NCBI RefSeq assembly: GCF_001937195.1
Contig: NZ_MSDO01000012.1
Coordinates: 62,001-126,000 of the forward strand
Direction: 5' to 3'
Origin: Salinicola socius
GTDB taxonomy: Bacteria > Pseudomonadota > Gammaproteobacteria > Pseudomonadales > Halomonadaceae
DNA: 64,000 nucleotides
Under the pieces are notes generated by a model that was not told where the DNA came from, ran no database searches, and saw only the letters and a program-made list of their open reading frames with translations. This document shows, in pieces, positions 17,639 to 25,877 of the stretch; positions within the stretch are counted from its first letter, which is position 1, and each line of letters begins with the position of its first letter. The translations under genes and the position numbers were made by a program.

Positions 17639-18784
17639 ATGACCCAGAGAGTATTGCTGGTCGTACGCAAGCTGAGTATCGGCGGCATCGAGCGAGTGAC
17701 GGTGAACCTTGCCAACGTGCTGGCGCGAGAAGGCCACGAGGTTCACGTGCTGGTACTCAAGGGAGGGGAAGAGCTGGCACCGGATCCTGGCGTTACGGTC
17801 CACCGGGTGGATTTCGACAAGGCCTTTCGCAAGACGGGGCTGGGGTTGGTGTACGACCTCTTCACGCGGGCGCTATTGAAGCCGTTGCTGCCGGGTTCCG
17901 GCTTCCTGTGGCGAGGCTGGTACGGCGGCCGCTATCTCGAGCGTTTCGTGGCCAGGCTCGAACGCGAACGCGGCCCGATCGACCGCGTCATCATGCGCGG
18001 ACAGGGCGCGTTCGAAACGGTCTGGTCCTGGCGGGATCCGCGTCTGTGGCAGGTGACGGTATCCTGGCCCGGTGAGTACGGGGGGCGGCTGAAGGGCGTC
18101 TATCTCAAGCGCCTCTACGAGGGCAAGCAGGTCATCTGCAATACGCCCAACGTTCGCGCCCAGCTGGAGAAGCAGCTCGACCACCATGGGATTCGGCCCC
18201 GTCAGTGGGCAACCATCATGAACCCGTGCGATATCGACGCCATCCGCCGCCAGGCTGATGAGCCCGTCGAACTGCCCGCCAAGCCTTTCATCGTTCACGT
18301 CTCCCGGCTTTCCGACGTCAAGCGTCAGGAATGGCTGATTCGCGCGTATCTCGAAGCGGAAATCGACGAGGATCTGGTCATCGTCGGCGACGGTCCCAAG
18401 CGTGAAAGTCTGGAGCAGCTCGTCAACGAGCTGGGGGCCCGAGGGCGCATTCACTTCATCGGTAGCCGGCCCAACCCCTACCCATGGATGAAACATGGCC
18501 GTCTTTTCGTGCTGAGCTCGCGTAGCGAAGCCTTTGGAATCGTGCTGGCGGAGAGCATGATCTGTGGCACGCCCTGTGCCGCTGTCGATTGCCCCGGTGG
18601 CGTTCGCAATGTCCTGATCAACGATCAGGCGCGGCTGATCGCCGAGAATTCCATATCCGGCCTTTCGCAGAAGATTCGCGAAGGACTGGCGCATCCGCCG
18701 CGATTGGAAGCCGACCCGGAGTTGATTGAACGGTTTCGGGATACACGCATCATGCAGCAGTTTCTCGACCTGCCAACGATCTAG
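17639..18784 (+). CDS. Glycosyltransferase family 4
   Basis: 381 residues with two Rossmann-like halves. The acceptor half starts LLVVRKLSIGGIERVTVNLA. The donor half includes HVSRLSDVKRQEWLI, GDGPKRESLEQ and the EX7E-like SEAFGIVLAESMICGTPC motif of retaining GT4 enzymes. It probably extends the LPS core at the cytoplasmic face. ATG 17639 begins the family N-terminus MTQRVLLV; an upstream ATG at 17591 overlaps the previous gene. Last of the hldD-waaF-GT-GT4 run. Confidence 0.88.
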   Translation: MTQRVLLVVRKLSIGGIERVTVNLANVLAREGHEVHVLVLKGGEELAPDPGVTVHRVDFDKAFRKTGLGLVYDLFTRALLKPLLPGSGFLWRGWYGGRYLERFVARLERERGPIDRVIMRGQGAFETVWSWRDPRLWQVTVSWPGEYGGRLKGVYLKRLYEGKQVICNTPNVRAQLEKQLDHHGIRPRQWATIMNPCDIDAIRRQADEPVELPAKPFIVHVSRLSDVKRQEWLIRAYLEAEIDEDLVIVGDGPKRESLEQLVNELGARGRIHFIGSRPNPYPWMKHGRLFVLSSRSEAFGIVLAESMICGTPCAAVDCPGGVRNVLINDQARLIAENSISGLSQKIREGLAHPPRLEADPELIERFRDTRIMQQFLDLPTI

Positions 18785-18856
18785 ACGCGGGACTGCGAGA
18801 CAAGGAACTGCAAGACAAGAGTCAACGGGGGACAGAGGAGTCAGTGGCAGCAGCTG

Positions 18857-18900
18857 TTGATGGTAAACTGTATAGCATGCTCATTAATGTGCTATGCTAT
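18857..18900. promoter_or_regulatory. AT-rich upstream region with inverted repeat
   Basis: A locally AT-rich stretch contains ATAGCAT (18872-18878) and ATGCTAT (18894-18900) as a 7-bp inverted repeat, preceded by a -35-like TTGATG (18857-18862). It lies 62 bp before the next gene. It is probably a promoter/operator; no -10 at good spacing stands out. Confidence 0.35.
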
Positions 18901-18961
18901 GTTGAATCCGAACAGCGTTTGATAACTTCGCTTTTCCTGAACTCCCATGTGTAGGTTCCCC

Positions 18962-19873
18962 ATGGCGCGCGCTTCACATCCCCAGTCGCCTGCCTCTTTG
19001 CGCTTGCCCGCCGAGGATGAGGCGTTCAGCGAACTGCTCGATCCTCGCATGAAATGGGGGATTCGGCGTGCGCTCTGGCAGACGAGTCTGCGCGACGGGT
19101 TTCAACGTGGCGTGGGTATGCCCCTGGAAGAGGCGCTCTATCGGCGCTGGGCTCATGAGAAAGCGGGCGGCCAATGGGCCGAGCGCCACGGTCTGCCTCG
19201 GCGTTCTATCGAGGCGCGGTTAGGGCGTGCGCTGGTCGTGCAGGTCGATCCGCGTGCGTTGATCCGCGATCTCAATGCCAAGGGCATCGATGGCAAACGC
19301 CCATCGTCCTCTGCTTTCATCTGGGATGGCGATTGGGACCGGAGTCGCGGTGATCTGCGCCGCGGCTCGCGTTATCGTTTCATCAGCGATCTCGACGAGC
19401 ATAGAGACGATCTCACTCAGACCGAGCGCTTTCGCCAGTACCGCTCCCGGCTCGAGTCCGGGCATCCCTGGTCTTCGTACCAGCAGGGTATTCTGCTGGA
19501 TACGGAAGAGAAGATACTTGCCTACCTGCGAACCTATCTCGGCTTCCTCGACGATATGGCGACTCGGGGTTTCGATGCCGAACTGGGCAAGGACGATCTC
19601 GGCGTCGCCGTCACGCGCGACGGGCATCTGCTCAAGATCAATCGTGGCCTGCATCGCCTGGCGATGGCACAACGGCTGGGCCTGCGCTCGATACCCGTGG
19701 TCGTTCGCGCCGTGCACCGGCAGTGGTGGGCGCGCGTAGTCGAGAAGGCAAGAGGTGAGGCTGCCCTGGCGCGGGTAGCCGACGCGCTGCGGTACACCAC
19801 CCCGGAAACCCTGCCGGGTGAGCTGGATCCGGGCGAGGATCTGGGGCCCATCGAGTGGCCGGCACCGCGTTAG
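18962..19873 (+). CDS. Hypothetical protein with ParB/Srx-like GxHR segment
   Basis: 303 residues, not a family I can name. No signal peptide or membrane segment. Residues ~205-225 (VTRDGHLLKINRGLHRLAM...LGLRSIPVVV) resemble the ParB/sulfiredoxin-fold motif where a G-x-H-R helix follows a beta-hairpin; the canonical D-G-x-R is only partly kept. The middle is rich in W, R and D (FIWDGDWDRSRGDLRRGS). ATG 18962 chosen over ATG 18947, which lacks a ribosome site. It has its own AT-rich upstream region and sits in the LPS cluster, so it could be a kinase-like or accessory enzyme; this is only a guess. Confidence 0.65.
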   Translation: MARASHPQSPASLRLPAEDEAFSELLDPRMKWGIRRALWQTSLRDGFQRGVGMPLEEALYRRWAHEKAGGQWAERHGLPRRSIEARLGRALVVQVDPRALIRDLNAKGIDGKRPSSSAFIWDGDWDRSRGDLRRGSRYRFISDLDEHRDDLTQTERFRQYRSRLESGHPWSSYQQGILLDTEEKILAYLRTYLGFLDDMATRGFDAELGKDDLGVAVTRDGHLLKINRGLHRLAMAQRLGLRSIPVVVRAVHRQWWARVVEKARGEAALARVADALRYTTPETLPGELDPGEDLGPIEWPAPR

Positions 19874-19898
19874 TTCGCCACTGGCCACGTCTGGCGGT

Positions 19899-21461
19899 TC
19901 AGTTGACGCCGTTCCAGAGTCGCTCCTGCAGGACATTCTCGCTGCGCATGCGCTGGTTCATCTCCTCGAGCGAGTGGCGCTCGACCAGCGTCGGCTTCGC
20001 GGAGAGTAGCGACACGCCCAGTCCTGCCCGATGATCGGGGATGGTGTAGCCCATTGCCTCCAGCAAGGTCGGAAGCACGTCCACCATGCTCGCCGGCTGC
20101 TCGATGACGCGGGGGCGCAGCCCGTTGCCCAGCATCATCAGCGTGTTTTCGCGGTCTTCGGCGATCAGATCCTCCCACGCCGAGTTCTTCATCGAGAGAT
20201 GGTCGCTGGCCACCACCACCAGGGTGTTGTCCAGTAGCCCCTCGGCGCGAAGGCGTTCCACGAAATTCTTCACCAGCCAGCCGGTACATTTGACCGAGTA
20301 GAGAATATCGGTGCCATCGAACGGGCCCTGATTGTCGATACAAGATTGCGATGGATGGCCGAAGGGCGGGTGTGCCGCCAGCGTCAGGCCGAAGAAGGCG
20401 TAGGGCTTGTCACTGGCATGCAGCTGGCGGATTCGCTTCTCGGCAAGACCGAACAGCGTATCGTCGTAGAGTCCCCAGTCGTTGAGATAGCCGGCCGGTG
20501 CCTTGCCTTCCAGCTCATCGCGACCGAGCACGGTATCGAAGCCATGACCGCGGTAGAACTTCGCCTTGCCGGCGAATTTCGTGCTGGCGCCGCCCATGTA
20601 GGTGAGATCGTAACCGCGTTCGTGCAGCAGATCGCCGAGGCAGTTGACGCCGGGGAGCACGTCCGAGAGCGGCTCGAACTGGTTGTCGTGCATCAGGCCC
20701 GCCGGCATCAACGGCACCCCGCACTGGCTGGCCACCATGCCGGCCATCGTCCAACCGGTGTTGTCGAGCTGCTGGACGCCCTGGAAGACCACGCCTTCCT
20801 TGCCCAACTGAGCGAGATCCTCGTAGGCGTCACCGAAGCGGCGGGTGTCGCTGTAGGTACGCTCGGTGCTCTCCATGTAGAGATAGATCAGATTAGGCGG
20901 CCGACGCGGCGCCGCCACGATCTCCGGTGGCCGATAGCGGTCGTTGAGCCAGGCCTCGTCATCGTCGATCACCGAAGCGCCGCGCAATGACAGTCCGAAC
21001 AGCAGCGGGTTGAAAGCGAGCAGAAACAGGCTCAGGACCCGCTCCCACAAACGCCAGCGGTGATCCGCCCGGACCAGCCACGTCACCGCCATCAGCATCA
21101 CGATCGCGGCCACGGTGTAGATCACGCCGGCGATCTGGCGGTCGGTGCTGCCGTTCTCCTCGATACCGGCCTGCAGATGAAAGATCACCGCCCCCAGATC
21201 GAGCTGGCCGAAGCTGTCGTCGAGATAGATGTAGACCCACCACAGGATCAACGGCACCAGCGACCAGGGCCACGCCTTGCGCTTCGTGGCACGTTGCGAC
21301 GGATGGCCCCAGTGGAAGTGGTAGCCGACGGCCAGCCAGGCGAGGGTGGTCACGATGGGGGTCCACCATGGCAGCACCCAGACCACCATGATGGCGTAGC
21401 CGATACAGAGGCCGATGTAAGTGAGTGCGCACCAACGTCGAGTATTGAGAGAAATGGGCAT
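19899..21461 (-). CDS. OpgB/MdoB-like phosphoglycerol transferase, membrane-anchored sulfatase fold
   Basis: 520 residues. Four or so N-terminal membrane segments precede a periplasmic alkaline-phosphatase/sulfatase-type domain. PNLIYLYMESTERTYSD, NTGWTMAGMVASQCGVP (its Thr being the likely nucleophile), LPGVNCLGDLLHERGYD and YMGGASTKFAGKAKF closely resemble phosphoglycerol transferase I, which modifies periplasmic glucans with phosphoglycerol. Position in an LPS cluster leaves open a role in modifying LPS core instead. ATG 21461 is preferred over ATG 21518 because the hydrophobic N-terminus follows directly; neither has a strong ribosome site. Confidence 0.8.
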   Translation of the reverse strand: MPISLNTRRWCALTYIGLCIGYAIMVVWVLPWWTPIVTTLAWLAVGYHFHWGHPSQRATKRKAWPWSLVPLILWWVYIYLDDSFGQLDLGAVIFHLQAGIEENGSTDRQIAGVIYTVAAIVMLMAVTWLVRADHRWRLWERVLSLFLLAFNPLLFGLSLRGASVIDDDEAWLNDRYRPPEIVAAPRRPPNLIYLYMESTERTYSDTRRFGDAYEDLAQLGKEGVVFQGVQQLDNTGWTMAGMVASQCGVPLMPAGLMHDNQFEPLSDVLPGVNCLGDLLHERGYDLTYMGGASTKFAGKAKFYRGHGFDTVLGRDELEGKAPAGYLNDWGLYDDTLFGLAEKRIRQLHASDKPYAFFGLTLAAHPPFGHPSQSCIDNQGPFDGTDILYSVKCTGWLVKNFVERLRAEGLLDNTLVVVASDHLSMKNSAWEDLIAEDRENTLMMLGNGLRPRVIEQPASMVDVLPTLLEAMGYTIPDHRAGLGVSLLSAKPTLVERHSLEEMNQRMRSENVLQERLWNGVN

Positions 21462-21584
21462 GCCGTGCTTCGATCCGTGAACGTCGTGTTCTACCGGTGC
21501 CAATTCCGGGCACCGCATGAAGAGTGGTTATGACTCTATCATGACGAATCCAAGACAAGCAGGTTACTGCCGAGTTCCCGGGGA

Positions 21585-22682
21585 CTAGCGGGAATGTCGC
21601 AAGCCCAGGTCTTCGGCGTGGCGTGCCATCGCGAGTTCGATCAGGCGCGTCACCAGTGCCGAGTAGGTCAGGCCGCTGGCTTGCCACAGCTTGGGATACA
21701 TGCTGATACGGGTGAACCCAGGCAGGGTGTTGATCTCGTTGACGACGACCTTTCCCTCGGCCGTGAGGAAGACATCGACACGCGCCAGGCCGGCGCACTC
21801 CAGTACCTGGAATGTGCGAACCGCGATGTCGCGAATCGCCTCGCTGGCGCTGGCGTCGATAGCGGCCGGAACGGCAACGGTGGCCGCCTCGTCGTCGATA
21901 TATTTGGTGTCGTAGGAGTAGAAACCGTTCTCGACCACGATCTCGCCGCAGACGCTCGCTTCCGGGCTATCGTTGCCCAGCACTGCACACTCGATCTCGC
22001 GCCCGACGACGGCGGATTCGATCAGCACCTTATGGTCGAACGTCAGGGCCAGTGTCAGCGCCTGATGAAATTCGGCGGCGCTCTCCACCCGACTGACACC
22101 GACCGATGAGCCCTGGTTGGCCGGCTTGACGAACAGCGGCGTGCCGAGCTCCGCACGCAGGGCCTCGAAGTCGGCGCTGGCTGCCGTGCGGCGGGTCAGA
22201 GTGACGAAAGGCGCCACCGGGATGCCGGCATCGCGCAGCAGGCGCTTGGCGACATCCTTGTCCATGCCGGCGGCCGAACCGAGCACGCCGGAGCCGACGA
22301 AGGGCAGATTGGCCATGCGTAGCAGCCCCTGTAGCGAACCATCTTCGCCCAGGGTGCCGTGGACGATGGGGAAAACCACATCCAACTGGCCCAGGGTCCC
22401 CTGAGACGTCTCGGTGGCGATCAGCTGGCGCTGTTCACGACCGGGCACGAGGGCGATGTCACCATCGGAAGGATTGAGGGCGATACGCCGGGGATCGTCG
22501 GCATGAACCAGAAAGTTGTCGGCATCGTTGACGTGCCACTGGCCCTGTTTGTCGATCCCGATGACCGTGACCTCGAAACGTTCGCGATCCAGCGCATCGA
22601 CGATATTCCTGGCCGACTGCAACGACACCTCGTGCTCCGCCGATTTGCCGCCACAGATGACGCCAACCCGAATCTTGCTCAT
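21585..22682 (-). CDS. ddlA: D-alanine--D-alanine ligase, DdlA type
   Basis: 365 residues, the DdlA length (DdlB is about 306). ATP-grasp ligase making D-Ala-D-Ala for peptidoglycan. [20 protein letters not shown] at the start, [34 protein letters not shown] and [16 protein letters not shown] are all present. ATG follows GGAGCAG. It is not beside murC/ftsQ, where ddlB normally lies, so a second Ddl elsewhere is plausible. It sits between the OpgB-like gene and a GT4 gene. Confidence 0.93.
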   Translation of the reverse strand: MSKIRVGVICGGKSAEHEVSLQSARNIVDALDRERFEVTVIGIDKQGQWHVNDADNFLVHADDPRRIALNPSDGDIALVPGREQRQLIATETSQGTLGQLDVVFPIVHGTLGEDGSLQGLLRMANLPFVGSGVLGSAAGMDKDVAKRLLRDAGIPVAPFVTLTRRTAASADFEALRAELGTPLFVKPANQGSSVGVSRVESAAEFHQALTLALTFDHKVLIESAVVGREIECAVLGNDSPEASVCGEIVVENGFYSYDTKYIDDEAATVAVPAAIDASASEAIRDIAVRTFQVLECAGLARVDVFLTAEGKVVVNEINTLPGFTRISMYPKLWQASGLTYSALVTRLIELAMARHAEDLGLRHSR

Positions 22683-22853
22683 AGTTCTGCTCCACTTCGC
22701 TTACGATCTCGACGCCGCTCGGGTGCGGCTCATCGGGCGTCATGATGCCACGTTCACGCCATGCAAGTATTGCCTCGAAACCGCCGGATCCTGACGGCAT
22801 TCGCTGGCCGGGGCCGGGCGTCGCCGAGGTGTCCGGCGCTTCCGTCCGGTGGC

Positions 22854-23897
22854 TCAGCGGTCGAGGAGTCCGCGGTAGAGGGCAAGGTAGGCCTCCGCCA
22901 TGGCCGCGGGCGTGAAGGCTTCCAGCTGTCGTCTGGCGGCGGCGACCAGCCGCTGTCGGTGCGCTGGATCGTCCAGCAGGACGGCAAGCGCCGCAGCCAG
23001 CGCCTCGGGATCGCCCGTCGGTACCAGCAGCCCACTGACATCGTGCTCGATCAGATCGGGAATGCCGTCGACGTCGCTGGCCACGATCGGTACGCCATGA
23101 TCCATGGCGTCGAGCAGCGTCGAGCCCAGCCCCTCGTTGCGCGAGGGGAACGCGAACAGCGTCATGATCTCGAGATAGTCGCCGACGTTGGGCCGAAACC
23201 CCTCCCAGATCACGTTGTCCAGCCCGGCGCTCTCGGCCTTCAGTGTCTCGCCGTCCTCACCTTCTCCCAGCAACAGGAAGCAGACGTCCGGATGCGTTTC
23301 GCGCAGCCGTCGGGCTGCCGCAAGCAGCACTCGCTGGCCCTTGTGGCGATCCACCAGTGCGCCGATATGACCGACCACACGACGCCCGGCAAAGCGCTCG
23401 CGTAGCGCCGCGACCTGGGTCGGATCGCTCGGCTGGCCGGAAAGCACGCTCGGGATGCGGACGACGGGGCACCAGCGCCGATCACGAAGATGGGTTTCGA
23501 TCACCGACGAGATCGCCACGGCAGTCGCGGCGCCACGATAGGTCAATCGATTGAAGCGCTTGTCCTTGACCGGCTGGGGGACGCGACGCGTCAGGATGTA
23601 GGGCGTGCCATGCAGGCGGCGTTCGACCCAGGCCCAGTGCACCGCCTTGGCTTCATGAGCGTGAGTCAACGTCGCCCTGGTGCGGTGACCATGCCCGGCC
23701 AGCGCATGGTCGGCATCGATCAATTCGACATCCGTCCCCGCCAGCGCCGCGCGCATCGGCGAATCGCGCCGACACACCAGGCTCTGATCGATACCACCCT
23801 GGGGTTCTCCCAGTCGTGCCAGCGCCTCGATCAGCAGCAGCGTCTGGCGCTCACCGCCCCGAAAGCCGCGGGCCAGATTGACGTGTCGAATATGCAT
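22854..23897 (-). CDS. Glycosyltransferase family 4
   Basis: 347 residues. N-terminal HVNLARGFRGGERQTLLLIEAL is the GT4 acceptor-domain glycine loop. The donor domain has GHIGALVDRHKGQRVLL, LLGEGEDGETLK and the EX7E-like NEGLGSTLLDAMDHGVPIVASD. Likely adds a sugar to the LPS core; specificity unknown. It ends 171 bp from the ddlA start and lies 19 bp downstream of the WaaE-like gene on the same strand, so the two form an operon. Confidence 0.88.
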   Translation of the reverse strand: MHIRHVNLARGFRGGERQTLLLIEALARLGEPQGGIDQSLVCRRDSPMRAALAGTDVELIDADHALAGHGHRTRATLTHAHEAKAVHWAWVERRLHGTPYILTRRVPQPVKDKRFNRLTYRGAATAVAISSVIETHLRDRRWCPVVRIPSVLSGQPSDPTQVAALRERFAGRRVVGHIGALVDRHKGQRVLLAAARRLRETHPDVCFLLLGEGEDGETLKAESAGLDNVIWEGFRPNVGDYLEIMTLFAFPSRNEGLGSTLLDAMDHGVPIVASDVDGIPDLIEHDVSGLLVPTGDPEALAAALAVLLDDPAHRQRLVAAARRQLEAFTPAAMAEAYLALYRGLLDR

Positions 23898-23916
23898 CGG
23901 GCGACCCTTCGTCGTT

Positions 23917-24720
23917 TCACCAGATCCGGTCGAAATCTTCAGCGTCGCGAACCTTGGGGTCGCGTTGAAGCTCGAGCAGCTTGGCGTACTTCAGGTAAGC
24001 GTTGACGGCTGCCGAGAGTGCCACGGAGACGCCGTCGAGCCCGCCGAGAAAGCCGCGCTGGAAAACGTACTTGCGCACGAACGCGTTGGCGCCGTGCAAA
24101 AACGGCGAGAAGGCATTGGCGCGTTTGCCCTTGAGATACATGATCTTGGCCGCGCGATTCGAAAAGCGCCCGCTGGCCTTGCCGAAGAGCTCCCCCAGAT
24201 TGGCGAACGAGTAGTGTTCCAGATCGGCATCGAGGCGCTTGGCGGTTTGCGCCTGCACGGAGGCATGCTGGCGGCTGTCGGAGAATCCGGTCCGTTCGCG
24301 ATCGAAAAGGCGAATGCAGTAGTCCGGATACCAGCCGCAGTGACGGATCCAGCGGCTGCCGACAAAATTGCGTCGCCGCAGCGCATAAGCGTCGTGGCTG
24401 CGCTCTCCGTTGGCGGCGGCATCCAGGTCGAGCGCCTGAATGGCCGCCACGGCGCCATCGGTGAGCCGTTCATCGGCATCCAGCGACAGCACCCAGCGAT
24501 GGCTGGCGGCCTGCGGACCGACGTTCTTCTGCGGCCCATCGCCCAGATAGGGCTGATGGATCACGCGAGCGCCGAATCTCTCGGCGATGACCACGGTATC
24601 GTCGCTGGAGCCGGAGTCGACCACGATCAATTCCTCGCAGACTCGGGCGAGCGAAGTCAGGCAGGCTTCGATGTTATCGGCTTCGTCGAGCGTGATCACC
24701 ACGCCGCTAATTTGTGACAT
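23917..24720 (-). CDS. Glycosyltransferase family 2, WaaE/KdtX-like
   Basis: 267 residues. SGVVITLDEADNIEACL, the DxD-containing ELIVVDSGSSDDTVVIAE, DGPQKNVGPQAA and LSLDADERLT match the WaaE/KdtX (beta-1,4-glucosyltransferase of the LPS inner core) group. HCGWYPDYCIRLFDRERTGFS is typical of its second half. ATG 24720 starts right before the GT-A core; the longer frame to 24792 begins with a weak alternative start. It precedes the GT4 gene by 19 bp. Confidence 0.87.
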   Translation of the reverse strand: MSQISGVVITLDEADNIEACLTSLARVCEELIVVDSGSSDDTVVIAERFGARVIHQPYLGDGPQKNVGPQAASHRWVLSLDADERLTDGAVAAIQALDLDAAANGERSHDAYALRRRNFVGSRWIRHCGWYPDYCIRLFDRERTGFSDSRQHASVQAQTAKRLDADLEHYSFANLGELFGKASGRFSNRAAKIMYLKGKRANAFSPFLHGANAFVRKYVFQRGFLGGLDGVSVALSAAVNAYLKYAKLLELQRDPKVRDAEDFDRIW

Positions 24721-24898
24721 GTCGAGGTACGCTTGGGTTCTCTTATGGACGGAGGAAGGCGGTGTCACATGACTTTGAATCAATTGGACCACCTAACGGT
24801 CTTAGCGTCCATGGCCGAGGTTCTCGTCGGCGAATTCGCTCACGGCGTCGATAGACGCCACGACATCGCATTCATGGTCAACTTTGGAAGAAACCCTT

Positions 24899-25792
24899 GT
24901 GCTAAACGATGACGCCCGAATTGCCTTTGGTACCGATATGGGATTGCTGGCGCCCACGGCTCTGGCGTTGGATTCCGCCCTGCGGACGACCGCGATCTCG
25001 CAGATCGAGATCCTGGGGGTATCCCTGACCGCCAACGCCGAATCGATTCTCCGTCGCGTTGCCGAAAATAGAGAGGTTCCGATTCGGTTTCATGCCATCA
25101 ACGAGTCTGCCTTCGCAGGCGTTGGTGCCAAGGGAAGCCACGTTCCCAACGCCGCGTTGGCTCGTCTTTATCTGCCTCAGCTCGTCGATGGGCGCGTCCT
25201 TTATATCGATGGCGACACGCTGGTTCGTCGCGATGTCGGCGACGCGTTTCGCATGTCGATGAATGGCCATTGCATCGCCGGCGTCAGGGATTTTTCGACG
25301 TTGAAGAAGGAAGTCAAATTCCAGTCCGGTCGGTCTTGGGTCGATCGCGCGCGGGTGGGCGATATCGTGGCGCCCCTTCCGGTCGAAAGCTATATCAATT
25401 CGGGTGTGTTGCTCATCGATTGTGGCGCCATTCGACGCGAGAGAGGCCTGGCGGAAGCGATGCTCGACTTCGAATATGCCGATCGATACCCGCTGGTGGA
25501 TCAGGACTACATCAACGAGCTGTTCAAAGGACGTATCTTGCATCTCAATCCATCGTGGAACGCGTCCTGGGGGCGTCAGAAGCAGCAGGTCAGCTGGACT
25601 CGAGAACTGGGGTACTCGGGAGATGAGGTCAAGCGGGAGCCGGCAAGGATAGTCCACTACCATGGCGCGGAAAAACCTTGGAGAAAGCTACCGCGCAATC
25701 GGTGGAAACGTAGTTTCAGTGGCGTTCTCGCCTACAGGATCGCGCTGCGAAACTTTCAGAAGCGATTCCCCGAGGTGTCATTCGATCGATGA
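24899..25792 (+). CDS. Glycosyltransferase family 8 (LPS galactosyl/glucosyltransferase-like)
   Basis: 297 residues. FGTDMGLLAPTALALDSAL, HVPNAALARLYLPQLV, the DxD motif in RVLYIDGDTLVRRDV, and YINSGVLLIDC are GT8 signatures (retaining LgtC/WaaJ-type). The chosen start is GTG 24899, because GGAAG sits 8 nt upstream; an in-frame TTG at 24884 is the alternative and no ATG precedes the domain. VHYHGAEKPW near the end is the family's C-terminal motif. It lies alone on the plus strand between oppositely oriented LPS genes, with somewhat lower GC than its neighbours. Confidence 0.87.
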   Translation: MLNDDARIAFGTDMGLLAPTALALDSALRTTAISQIEILGVSLTANAESILRRVAENREVPIRFHAINESAFAGVGAKGSHVPNAALARLYLPQLVDGRVLYIDGDTLVRRDVGDAFRMSMNGHCIAGVRDFSTLKKEVKFQSGRSWVDRARVGDIVAPLPVESYINSGVLLIDCGAIRRERGLAEAMLDFEYADRYPLVDQDYINELFKGRILHLNPSWNASWGRQKQQVSWTRELGYSGDEVKREPARIVHYHGAEKPWRKLPRNRWKRSFSGVLAYRIALRNFQKRFPEVSFDR

Positions 25793-25794
25793 TC

Positions 25795-25839
25795 TTCGGG
25801 GCCGGGAGATTCGACGAAGTCGAAAATCCCGGCCCCGAA
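25795..25839. terminator. Long inverted repeat between convergent genes
   Basis: TTCGGGGCCGGGA (25795-25807) pairs with TCCCGGCCCCGAA (25827-25839), 13 bp perfect, with a nested TTCGAC/GTCGAA hairpin in the loop. No T-run. It sits between the GT8 and YejM-like gene ends. Confidence 0.55.
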
Positions 25840-25877
25840 CGGAACACCGAAGCAAAGCATGCCGGGGTCGAGTCGGC

